Assembly (NCBI RefSeq): GCF_013302895.1
Contig: NZ_VJOK01000001.1
Span: 6,530,364 to 6,570,451 of the forward strand
Origin: Streptomyces albus subsp. chlorinus
Lineage (GTDB): Bacteria > Actinomycetota > Actinomycetes > Streptomycetales > Streptomycetaceae
Direction: 5' to 3'
DNA: 40,088 nt
The notes beneath the pieces are model-generated. The model saw nothing but the letters and a program-made list of their open reading frames with translations. It was not told the origin of the DNA and made no database searches. How positions within the stretch are numbered: the first letter of the stretch is position 1; each line of letters starts with the position of its first letter. Shown piece after piece: positions 8,727-15,623 of this stretch. The position numbers were made by a program, and so were the translations under genes.

Positions 8727-9019
8727 CGCGCGCCTTCCTCCTCATCGGCCGGAAGGGGCTCCACGGCGCCCTGCCGGAAGGCCGGGTCGAGGCGCGAGAC
8801 CACCCAGATGACGAGCGGGCTGACGCACGTCGCCGCCACGATCCAGAACAGCAGGAAGGGCAGCCCCAGGACACGGGGTTCGACGCGGTTGGCCAGCACG
8901 GGGGCGGCACAGTAGAGGAGTGCGGGCACCAGGAGGAGCCACAGCGCGGGGCGCCTGGCTCTGCCGCGGGGGAACCCCGCGAGGGGGTCCTCCCCCTGGA
9001 CGGGTCGCTGCTCGGGCAT
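8723..9019 (-). CDS. DUF3311 small membrane protein, symporter partner
   Basis: This 98-aa protein has two hydrophobic helices (about residues 25-45 and 51-73) and the conserved RVEPRVLGLPFLLFW segment of DUF3311. The family is nearly always encoded directly upstream of an SSS symporter and is thought to be an accessory subunit or stabiliser. Here it overlaps the symporter start by 4 bases. AAGGAG lies about 10 bases before the ATG. The first 25 residues are encoded over two adjacent DNA hairpins (8966-8997) and look like a low-complexity extension. Confidence 0.88.
   Translation of the reverse strand: MPEQRPVQGEDPLAGFPRGRARRPALWLLLVPALLYCAAPVLANRVEPRVLGLPFLLFWIVAATCVSPLVIWVVSRLDPAFRQGAVEPLPADEEEGAR
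8966..8997. repeat. Two adjacent short hairpins inside the DUF3311 coding start
   Basis: Hairpin 1 is GCGGGG-GAA-CCCCGC (8966-8980). Hairpin 2 is AGGGGG-TCCT-CCCCCT (8982-8997). One base separates them. They lie within codons near residues 8-18 of the DUF3311 gene. The pairing is exact. Whether this is a dispersed REP-like unit cannot be shown from one copy. Confidence 0.45.
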
Positions 9020-9065
9020 GGCGGGGTGCTCCTTGGGGGAGGGGCGGACGGGTCGGCTCGGCGGG

Positions 9066-9845
9066 TCACACGGCGGGGTCGTAGCGTCCGTCCACGGCGG
9101 TCCAGCCGCCGTCGACGGTCAGCACGCTGCCGGTCACGAAGGTGGAGGCGTCGGACATCAGGTACACCAGGGCGCCGGCGATCTCGTCGGCCCGCGCCCA
9201 CCGTTGCAGCGCCGAGGCCCGCGCGTAGGCGTCGTACCACTCGGGGTCGGCCGCGATCTGGTCGGTCAGCGGGGTGCGCACGACACCGGGCGCCACGGCG
9301 TTGAACCGCACACCCCGCGGCCCCCATTCGGCAGCGGCGGTGCGCAGCAGCTGGATGAGGCCCGCCTTGGAGGCGGCGTACACGCCCTGGCCGGGCTCGA
9401 CCTGGAAGGCCCGCATGGAGGAGAGGCAGGCGACCGAGCCCCGGCCGCGCGCGGCCATGCCCGGCGCGCAGGCCCGCACCAGCGAGAAGTGGGCCCGCAG
9501 GTTGAGGGCGACCACCCGCTCGAACTCCTCGGCGGTGTAGTCCGCCAGGCGTTTGCGGACGTTGACGCCGACGGTCGCCACGAGGCCGTCCAGCGGACCC
9601 CAGTCCGCCGCTGCCCGCCTCAGCGCCGTCTCGTCCAGCACGTCGAGGGCGCAGGGCGAGGCCCCGGCTCCGGCCAGCCGGACGGTCTCGGCCGCCCCGG
9701 CCTCGTCCCGGTCGGCGACGATCACCTCGGCGCCGTGTGCCGCCAGCGCCCGTGCCGCCTCCCTGCCGATGCCGCCGGCACCGCCGACGACGGCGATGCG
9801 CCGCCCGTCGAGCCGGAACAGGCGGCTGTAGTCGATGCCGTTCAC
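9066..9845 (-). CDS. Short-chain dehydrogenase/reductase (SDR)
   Basis: This is a 259-aa classical SDR, an NAD(P)-dependent alcohol/ketone oxidoreductase in the cytosol. The cofactor motif GGAGGIG is at residues 21-27, NxG-type VGVN near 94, the catalytic Ser at about 142-143, and Tyr156-x3-Lys160 (YAASK). The C-terminal SVLTVDGGWTAV is typical. The GTG start at 9845 overlaps the stop of the aldehyde dehydrogenase (GTGA). In the operon it probably oxidises an alcohol to the aldehyde or ketone handled by the dehydrogenase next to it; this order is inferred. Confidence 0.93.
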   Translation of the reverse strand: MNGIDYSRLFRLDGRRIAVVGGAGGIGREAARALAAHGAEVIVADRDEAGAAETVRLAGAGASPCALDVLDETALRRAAADWGPLDGLVATVGVNVRKRLADYTAEEFERVVALNLRAHFSLVRACAPGMAARGRGSVACLSSMRAFQVEPGQGVYAASKAGLIQLLRTAAAEWGPRGVRFNAVAPGVVRTPLTDQIAADPEWYDAYARASALQRWARADEIAGALVYLMSDASTFVTGSVLTVDGGWTAVDGRYDPAV

Positions 9846-11293
9846 GGCCTGATCACCGCCATCTTCGTCACCGTCAGCTCCTCGATCGCGAACCGGGGGC
9901 CCTCGCGGCCGATCCCGGAGTCCTTGACGCCGCCGTAGGGCGCGACGTCGCAGCGGTAGCCGGGCACCTCGTTGATCACCACGCCGCCGACGTCGAGTTC
10001 GTCCAGCGCGCGGAACGCCACGTCCAGGCGGTGGGTGAAGACGGCGGCGTGCAGCCCGTAGCGGCTGGCGTTCACCGTCGCGAAGGCCGCGTCCAGATCG
10101 GGTACCGCGCGCAGGCACACCACGGGTCCGAAGACCTCCTCGTCCCAGGCGGGCTGCCCGTCGGGCACGTCCGCGAGCAGCGCGGGGGTCAGGCACCGTC
10201 CTTGGCGCTCGCCGCCCGCGACCAGGCGGGCACCCGCCGCACGCGCCCCGTCGATCCAGGCCAGGACCCGTTCGGTGGCCGCCTCGTCGATGAGCGCGGC
10301 GACGCGGGTGTCCTCCTCGCGCGGGTCGCCCACCGGCACCCGGGCCAGCCGTTCCCCGATCCGGCGTTCCAGTTCGGCGGCGACCGCGTCCTCGGCGATG
10401 ACGCGCTGCACGGCGATGCACGCCTGCCCCGAGGCGTAGTACCCGCCGCGCACCACGGCGTCGGCCGCGGCGTCCAGATCGGCGTCGGCGGCGACGACCA
10501 GCGCCGCGTTGGAGCCCAGCTCCAGCACGACCTTGCGGGGCGCGGCGTCGCGCGCGATGCGGTGTCCCACGGCGGCCGAGCCGGTGAAGGAGACGGCGGC
10601 GACCTCCGGGTGCGTGGTGAGGGTCCGCCCGACGTCCGCGTCACCGGTCACCATCTGGACGAGACCCGCCGGCGCCCCCTCGGCGACCAGCCGCTCCCGC
10701 ACCAGGTCGACCAGCCACAGCGTCGCCAGCGGGGTGGCGGGCGCGGGCTTGACGACGACCGGGCATCCGGCGGCCAGCGCGGGCGCGATCTTGTGGGTGG
10801 CGAGCATCATCGGATAGTTGAACCCGGCGATGCCCACCACGACGCCGACGGGCCGCCGTGTCCAGAAGCCCGTCATCCCGTCGCCGGACGGCAGCCCGTC
10901 CAGCGGCACCGTCTCCCCGTGGAGGTGCGCCACCTCGTCGGCGGCGGCCCGCCAGGTGGCGACGGCCCGTACGACCTCCGTACGGCAGTCCACCCGCGGC
11001 TTGCCCGTCTCCAGGACGAGCAGGTCCTCCATACGTGCGGCCACGCCCTCCAGCGCGTCGGCCACCGAGCCGAGGACGGCGCGCCGGGTGCGGGTGGGCA
11101 GCGCCGCGGCCCGGCGACGCAGGCCGGCCGCGTGCTCCACGGCCCGTGCCGCCAGTGCCGCGTCACCGACGGGCGCCTCGGCCACGGGGCTCGCGTCGTA
11201 GGGGAAGGCGACCGTCCGGTGGGAGGGGGCCGGCACCCGGCCCTCGCCGACCGGCAGCCCCTCGGGGAACTCCCCGCCCTGCCACAGGTTCAC
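9842..11293 (-). CDS. NAD(P)-dependent aldehyde dehydrogenase
   Basis: This 483-aa enzyme of the ALDH superfamily oxidises an aldehyde to an acid through a thioester on the catalytic Cys. Visible residues are Asn159 (GFNYP), Lys182 (VKPAPAT), FTGS at 236-239 for cofactor binding, the general base Glu258 (ELGSNA) and the catalytic Cys292 (GQACI). The length is normal for the family. The ATG overlaps the stop of the M20 gene by 4 bases and its own stop overlaps the SDR start, so four-base coupling runs through three genes. The substrate is unknown; benzaldehyde/vanillin-type and succinate-semialdehyde-type ALDHs both share this layout. Confidence 0.94.
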   Translation of the reverse strand: MNLWQGGEFPEGLPVGEGRVPAPSHRTVAFPYDASPVAEAPVGDAALAARAVEHAAGLRRRAAALPTRTRRAVLGSVADALEGVAARMEDLLVLETGKPRVDCRTEVVRAVATWRAAADEVAHLHGETVPLDGLPSGDGMTGFWTRRPVGVVVGIAGFNYPMMLATHKIAPALAAGCPVVVKPAPATPLATLWLVDLVRERLVAEGAPAGLVQMVTGDADVGRTLTTHPEVAAVSFTGSAAVGHRIARDAAPRKVVLELGSNAALVVAADADLDAAADAVVRGGYYASGQACIAVQRVIAEDAVAAELERRIGERLARVPVGDPREEDTRVAALIDEAATERVLAWIDGARAAGARLVAGGERQGRCLTPALLADVPDGQPAWDEEVFGPVVCLRAVPDLDAAFATVNASRYGLHAAVFTHRLDVAFRALDELDVGGVVINEVPGYRCDVAPYGGVKDSGIGREGPRFAIEELTVTKMAVIRP

Positions 11294-12531
11294 GCCGTCG
11301 CTCCTTCCACCGGGGCGCCACCGGTGAGGAAGTGGTGCGCCGCGTCCGCGTACACGCGGGCGTACTCACCGATCTCCCGCACCGCCACGAACTCGTCCAC
11401 CTGGTGGGCGATCCACTTGCCGCCCGGGCCGTAGACGACGGTGGGCAGTCCGGCGTCCCGGGTGAGGATCGTGCCGTCCGTCGTGCCGGGCACCGCGCCG
11501 AACGCGGGTGCCCGGCCGTGCACCCGGGTGTGAGCCGCGACCAGGCCCCGCACCACGGGGTGGTCCTCGGCCAGCTCGATCGCGGGCCGGTCGTCCACCA
11601 CGGTCAGCTCCACCTCCACCCCGAAGACGCCCGCCACCTCCTGGGCGGCCGTGCGGATCCGCCCGGTCAGCTCGGCGTGGTCGGTGCCGGGGATCGTCCG
11701 GACGTCGACGCCGACGACGCCGTGCGCGGGGATGACGTTGAGCTGGTCGGGGTCGCCGCCGAGCAGCACGGTGGGGGTGACCGTGACCGTCCCGGCGTGC
11801 GGGTGCGTGCCGTAGCGCGCCGCAGCCCACCGCTGCACCGTGCCGAGCGCCTCCACGATCCGGGCGCCCGCCGCGATCGGGCTGCGGCCCTCCTGCGGCA
11901 TGGCGCCGTGCGCCATCGCACCCGTCAGGTCGAGGCGCAGCCGGATACCGCCGCGTGCCGAGGTGCACACCTCGTAGCCCTCGGGTTCGCAGACGATGAC
12001 ACCGTCCACCTCGCGCGCCAGCGGTGAGGCGGCGAACGCCTTGGCGCCGAGCATCATGCCCTCCTCGTCGGCCAGCACGCCCAGCACCACGCGGCCGGGG
12101 AAGGGGCCCGCCAGCTGGAGGGCCCGGACGCCGTGGATCATGGCCGCCACCCCGGACTTCATGTCGGCCGTGCCGCGGCCGTACATCCTCCCGTCGCGGA
12201 TCTCGGCGCCGTAGGGGTCCACGCTCCAGTCGGCGGGGTCACCCTCGGTCACCACGTCCGTGTGGCCCTCGAACATCAGCGTGGGGCCCGGGCCCCCGCC
12301 GCCGTCGACGACCGCGACCACATTGGGTCTGCCCGGCGCCACCTCCGTGACGGTGTGCTCCCAGCCGAAGCGGGTGAACAGCGCGGCCACCAGGGCGGCG
12401 GCGGGTTCCTCGACGGCCTCGGCCCCCTCGGAGTTGACGGTGCGCAGCCGTACCAGCTCCCGGGTCAGGGCGACGGCCGCCTCGGTGTCGAGCAGGGAAT
12501 CCCACGGCAGTGTGCCGGGAGCGGAATGCAT
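11290..12531 (-). CDS. M20 family metallo-deacylase (ArgE/DapE-like)
   Basis: This is a 413-aa two-zinc amidohydrolase of the M20 peptidase family. Metal and catalytic residues are recognisable: His90 and Asp92 in EGHTDVV, Asp123 in GTADMKSG, Glu156-Glu157 in ADEEG, Glu182 in CEPEG, and the late His in the AHQVDEF segment. The family hydrolyses N-acyl amino acids, dipeptides or carbamoyl compounds. GGAGG directly precedes the ATG. It is the first gene of the six-gene minus-strand operon, facing the FadR-type regulator. Two amide hydrolases in one operon (this and the penicillin acylase homologue) imply a substrate with an amide bond or an N-acyl intermediate. Confidence 0.93.
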   Translation of the reverse strand: MHSAPGTLPWDSLLDTEAAVALTRELVRLRTVNSEGAEAVEEPAAALVAALFTRFGWEHTVTEVAPGRPNVVAVVDGGGGPGPTLMFEGHTDVVTEGDPADWSVDPYGAEIRDGRMYGRGTADMKSGVAAMIHGVRALQLAGPFPGRVVLGVLADEEGMMLGAKAFAASPLAREVDGVIVCEPEGYEVCTSARGGIRLRLDLTGAMAHGAMPQEGRSPIAAGARIVEALGTVQRWAAARYGTHPHAGTVTVTPTVLLGGDPDQLNVIPAHGVVGVDVRTIPGTDHAELTGRIRTAAQEVAGVFGVEVELTVVDDRPAIELAEDHPVVRGLVAAHTRVHGRAPAFGAVPGTTDGTILTRDAGLPTVVYGPGGKWIAHQVDEFVAVREIGEYARVYADAAHHFLTGGAPVEGATA

Positions 12532-12588
12532 GGAACCTCCACGTCCCCGTCCGGGCCAGTCCCGCGCGGCCGTCCAGAGGGCCAGGCG

Positions 12589-12603
12589 ACTGGTCAGACC
12601 AGT
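12589..12603. promoter_or_regulatory. FadR/GntR-type operator, perfect 15-bp palindrome
   Basis: ACTGGTC-A-GACCAGT is a perfect 7-1-7 palindrome. Its core TGGTCAGACCA fits the TGGT-N3-ACCA pattern bound by FadR-subfamily GntR regulators. It lies between the divergent M20 operon (start 12531) and the regulator gene (start 12687), so one site could control both. It overlaps the likely -35 of the regulator gene. Confidence 0.78.
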
Positions 12604-12619
12604 TGATCACCCGTACTCT
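12591..12619 (+). promoter_or_regulatory. Possible promoter of the GntR gene
   Basis: TGGTCA (12591-12596) and TACTCT (12614-12619) are separated by 17 bp. The -10 fits TANNNT. The -35 is weak and lies inside the operator palindrome, so repressor binding would block it. Confidence 0.4.
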
Positions 12620-12686
12620 GCTGGTGGGCCGGCGCCCCGGTCAAGGGGTCGGCAGACAGCAGCACACGGACGCGGGAGGGGTGGCG

Positions 12687-13499
12687 ATGTCCGCCGAGTC
12701 GCCGGGGCACGGGAGAGGACACGCCGGGGGAGAGCCCGGGAAACCGGCGGCCTTCGCACCGGTGCGGCCGGTGCGGGCCTACCAGCGGGTCGCCGAGCAG
12801 ATCGAGGAGCGCATCCTCTCCGGCGCTCTGCCGCCGGGCTCCCGGCTGCCCGCCGAACGGGAGTTGGTGCGCCAGTTCGACGTGGGGCGCTCCACCATCC
12901 GGGAGGCGCTGCGGGTCCTCCAGTCCTCGGGCCTGATCCGCTCCCGGCCCGGCGACCCGCAGGGCGCCGAGGTACTGGGAGTCTCACCCGACACCCTCAG
13001 CCACGCGCTGGGCCGGCTCGCCCGCTCCCATCTGTCCGGGCTGGGGGAGCTGATCCAGTTCCGGATGGTCCTCGACGCGGAGAGCTACCGCCTCGCGGCG
13101 CGGCTCCACACCGAGGAGGACCTGCGGCGGCTCACCGAACTCGCCGACCGCATGGAGGAGTACGTGCCGCACGACCCGCACGCCTTCAGCCGGGCCGACG
13201 CCGAGTTCCACCGCGTCGTCGCGGAGGCCGGCGGCAACGCGCTGCTGGCCCTGTGCGCGCGGGCCGTCCACGACGCCGTCGCGGACGCCATCGAGAGCAA
13301 ACTGGCCCGCGCGGAGCGCGCCGGTGAGGCCGCCGACTGGATGCGCCGCTCGGTCGTCCACCACCGCCACGTCCTCGCGGCGCTCGGCGACGGGGACGGC
13401 CCCAGGGCGGCCCGGCTCGGCCGGGAGGCCCTCCACGACTCCTACGCCCCGCACGTGTCCGAGCAGGACCGCGCGCGGCTGCGGGCGGCACTGGACTGA
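12687..13499 (+). CDS. FadR-subfamily GntR transcriptional regulator
   Basis: This 270-aa regulator has a winged HTH at about residues 31-97 (QRVAEQIEERILSG, LPAERELVRQFDVGRSTIREALRVLQSSGLI) and an FCD effector domain at about 105-260. The domain carries the expected metal-site residues: D-x3-H in DAEFHRVV and a later His in HHRHVLAAL. A 30-residue disordered Gly/Pro-rich leader precedes the HTH. GGGAGGGG before the ATG at 12687 supports this start over upstream in-frame codons. It is divergent from the six-gene catabolic operon and very probably represses it, sensing a carboxylate-type pathway intermediate (family inference). It converges on a lipoprotein gene 34 bp downstream. Confidence 0.94.
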   Translation: MSAESPGHGRGHAGGEPGKPAAFAPVRPVRAYQRVAEQIEERILSGALPPGSRLPAERELVRQFDVGRSTIREALRVLQSSGLIRSRPGDPQGAEVLGVSPDTLSHALGRLARSHLSGLGELIQFRMVLDAESYRLAARLHTEEDLRRLTELADRMEEYVPHDPHAFSRADAEFHRVVAEAGGNALLALCARAVHDAVADAIESKLARAERAGEAADWMRRSVVHHRHVLAALGDGDGPRAARLGREALHDSYAPHVSEQDRARLRAALD

Positions 13500-13533
13500 C
13501 GCCGCGAGCGGCGCGGGGCCGGGCGGGGGCGGT

Positions 13534-14049
13534 TCAGGACCGGCTGAAGACGTCCATGTAGCCGCCCCAGTCGGGTCCGTCCCAGCTGACGGAGAGCTTG
13601 GTGCCGTCGGGCTTGACCTTCACGGTGCCCTTCTCACGGCCCTTGGGAGGCTTGGCGCACGTCAGCTCGATGCGCTGCTTCCCGGTCCCCGCGCCGGTCA
13701 CTTCGCCGGGGCAGGCCGAACCGCTGGTGGCCACGGCCTTGGTTCCGGTGATCTTCAGCGTCCTGATGGGGTTGTCCTTGTTGCCGGCGCGCCAGGTCCC
13801 GTCCAGCCCCTTGGCCCCGGCCCCGCCCGCCGCCTCGGCGGAGTCCCCGTCCTCGGCGGGGTGCGCGTCCTTGGGGGAGTGCGCGTCCTTCGAGGCGTTC
13901 CCGCCCTGCGCGCTGTGCGCACTGCTCGACGGTCCGCCGCTCTTGTCCGCGCCGCTCTTGTCCGGTCCCTTGCCGTCCCCGTCGGAGCCGCAGCCCGCCA
14001 GCAGCGCCGCTGTCAGCACCAGTCCGGCCGCACCCCACTTGGTGTCCAC
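13534..14049 (-). CDS. Secreted lipoprotein, function unknown
   Basis: This 171-aa protein has a signal peptide ending in the lipobox LLAGC (lipidated Cys at about 20). A long Ser/Gly/Lys/Asp linker (about 21-82) follows, then a compact beta-rich domain (GTWRAGNKDNPIRTLKI to the C-terminus) with two Cys that may form a disulfide. The start is GTG at 14049 with AAGGAG upstream. It would sit on the outer face of the membrane. It follows another lipoprotein gene by 54 bp on the same strand and is probably co-transcribed with it. I do not recognise a named family. Confidence 0.8.
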   Translation of the reverse strand: MDTKWGAAGLVLTAALLAGCGSDGDGKGPDKSGADKSGGPSSSAHSAQGGNASKDAHSPKDAHPAEDGDSAEAAGGAGAKGLDGTWRAGNKDNPIRTLKITGTKAVATSGSACPGEVTGAGTGKQRIELTCAKPPKGREKGTVKVKPDGTKLSVSWDGPDWGGYMDVFSRS

Positions 14050-14103
14050 GCTCTCGTCTCTCCTTTCTCGTCCGCTCGCCGAGCCGTGTACACGCCGCCG
14101 GTC

Positions 14104-14805
14104 TCAGGTGGCGACGTAGTCGGTCAGGACGCAGCCCTTCACCAGGGAGGGCCGCTTCGTGTACCCGCTGGGGACCTTCAGGTCCGGGTCGCAGTTCAAC
14201 AGCAGCAGTTCGGTGGAGAGCAGCCCGCTGTCGCGGATCTTGCCGACCGGGTCGACGGCGAAGTCGGCGCCGACCAGGAAGCGCCCCGAGGTGAGCGAAC
14301 TGCTGTCCGAGGACCGGGCGTTGTCCATGACGTACGCCTTGTAGCGCCGCTGGAAGGCCGCCATGTCCTTCGTCATGTAGACCATGTAGCTGTTGGTCCA
14401 GTCCTCCCCGCAGACGCCCTTCTCCTCGATGCTCCAGGCCGCGGCCTGCCGCTTCTCGGCGGGGGAGGCGTCCTCGGGGACGCGGTCGACGAAGCCGTCG
14501 GCGGGCAGCCGGTCGTCGGTCTCCTCGGAACTCATGTCGTAGCAGGGCAGTTGGGTCTTCCCCAGATAGGTCTCCACGCCCCGGAGGGTTCCGGCGTGCG
14601 GGAGTCCGCTCAGCGACCCGCCGCCCCCCGCGTCCTCCCGCTCGCCGCGGCCGTCGTCCGGCCGCTGTCCGCCGTCGTCCGGCCGCTGCCGCTTCTCCGG
14701 CGGCGCGGTCGAGGCGGTCTTGGAGCCGGCGTCCCCGTCGCAGCCGGTGAGGGCGGTGAGGGCGAGGAGCGCCGCCGCGACAGCGAGGGTGGGCTTCGTG
14801 CGCAT
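14104..14805 (-). CDS. Secreted lipoprotein, function unknown
   Basis: This 233-aa protein has a signal peptide with lipobox ALTGC (Cys at about 22). The low-complexity linker contains a duplicated QRPDDG hexapeptide (mirrored in the DNA near 14645-14690). The folded C-terminal part (about 75-233) carries four or so Cys (QLPCYDM, GVCGEDW, LLNCDP, KGCVL). The DNA between it and the divergent TetR gene holds a long AT-rich palindrome, so it is the most likely target of that regulator. Its domain is not one I can name. Confidence 0.78.
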   Translation of the reverse strand: MRTKPTLAVAAALLALTALTGCDGDAGSKTASTAPPEKRQRPDDGGQRPDDGRGEREDAGGGGSLSGLPHAGTLRGVETYLGKTQLPCYDMSSEETDDRLPADGFVDRVPEDASPAEKRQAAAWSIEEKGVCGEDWTNSYMVYMTKDMAAFQRRYKAYVMDNARSSDSSSLTSGRFLVGADFAVDPVGKIRDSGLLSTELLLLNCDPDLKVPSGYTKRPSLVKGCVLTDYVAT

Positions 14806-14861
14806 CTGTGGGGTCTCTCTCCGTGGGCCGGACGCCTGTGCGGCCGTCTCTCCCTGCCAGG

Positions 14862-14889
14862 ACTTAATGCATCAGATCATGCATTAAGT
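14862..14889. promoter_or_regulatory. TetR-type operator, 11-6-11 inverted repeat
   Basis: Arms ACTTAATGCAT and ATGCATTAAGT are perfect inverted repeats around a 6-bp spacer. The 28-bp site is strikingly AT-rich for this DNA. It lies between the divergent lipoprotein (start 14805) and TetR gene (start 14997). Size and symmetry fit a TetR dimer or dimer pair. Confidence 0.75.
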
Positions 14890-14996
14890 GTGGTGGCGAC
14901 AGTAGCACACGGGCGCCGGCGCCGGTGCGGCACACTGACACCGCGGAGCCGCGGCAGGCACCGCCCGGGCAGGGGTGGCCAGGCCCCGGAGAACCT

Positions 14997-15623
14997 GTGA
15001 CGACGCGGGGGTGGAAGGTGGCGCGACAGCGGCCGGCCCACGGCTCGGTGCGGCCGGGGGGCAGAACGGCCCGGACCCGGACGGCGGTGCTGGAGGCGGC
15101 GCTGGAGGAACTGGGCGCCGGCAGGTACGGCGGGCTCACGGTCGAGCGGCTGGCGTCCCGCGCGGGCGTGCACGCCACCACCGTCCGCCGCCGCTGGGGC
15201 TCGGTGCACGGAGTCGTCCTGGACCTCTTCGACCACGTGGTGGAAGACGTCGCCGTCCCCGACACCGGCAGCCTCCAGGAGGACCTCCGCCTGCTGCTCC
15301 AGGGCGTCCTGGCCCTCTACGACTCCCCGGGGAACCGCAATCTGCTGGCCCGCATGATCGAGGCCGTGGCCGAACACCCGGGCGGCGCCGAGGTGATGCG
15401 TGACTTCTTCGCGGCGCGGACCCGGCAGGTGGCCGTTCTGGTCGAACGCGCCGCCGCCCGGGGCGAGGTGCCCCGGGGGACGCGGGCCGCCGAGGTCGTC
15501 GAATCCCTCTGCGCACCGGTCTACTACCGCCTGCTGGTCACCCACCAGCCGCTCGGCCCCGGCGCCGCGGACCGGCTGGCCGCGATCACCTCCCGCGCGG
15601 CCCGCGCGGGAGCCTTCACCTGA
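14997..15623 (+). CDS. TetR family transcriptional regulator
   Basis: This 208-aa regulator has an HTH at about residues 25-75 (AVLEAALEELGAGRYGGLTVERLASRAGVHATTVRRRWGSV, here split as family motifs) and a ligand-binding C-terminal domain like TetR_C families. The GTG at 14997 is chosen because GGAG lies five bases upstream; an in-frame ATG at 14925 would add 24 residues of unlikely sequence and sits closer to the operator. It is divergent from two lipoproteins and tail-to-tail with the HAD gene, overlapping it by 8 bp. The probable targets are its own promoter and the lipoprotein pair through the 14862-14889 palindrome. The inducer is unknown. Confidence 0.9.
   Translation: MTTRGWKVARQRPAHGSVRPGGRTARTRTAVLEAALEELGAGRYGGLTVERLASRAGVHATTVRRRWGSVHGVVLDLFDHVVEDVAVPDTGSLQEDLRLLLQGVLALYDSPGNRNLLARMIEAVAEHPGGAEVMRDFFAARTRQVAVLVERAAARGEVPRGTRAAEVVESLCAPVYYRLLVTHQPLGPGAADRLAAITSRAARAGAFT

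Noticed and set aside
6756..8915. 719-codon plus-strand open frame across the acylase/symporter region
   Set aside because: His/Arg/Gln low-complexity sequence, antisense to two recognised genes, with no domain.
8966..8997. DUF3311 hairpins as a transcription terminator within the operon
   Set aside because: They lie inside a coding region between strongly coupled genes; termination here would silence the symporter and acylase.
9737..12027. Plus-strand open frames opposite the ALDH and M20 genes
   Set aside because: Shadows of conserved enzymes whose motifs are complete on the minus strand.
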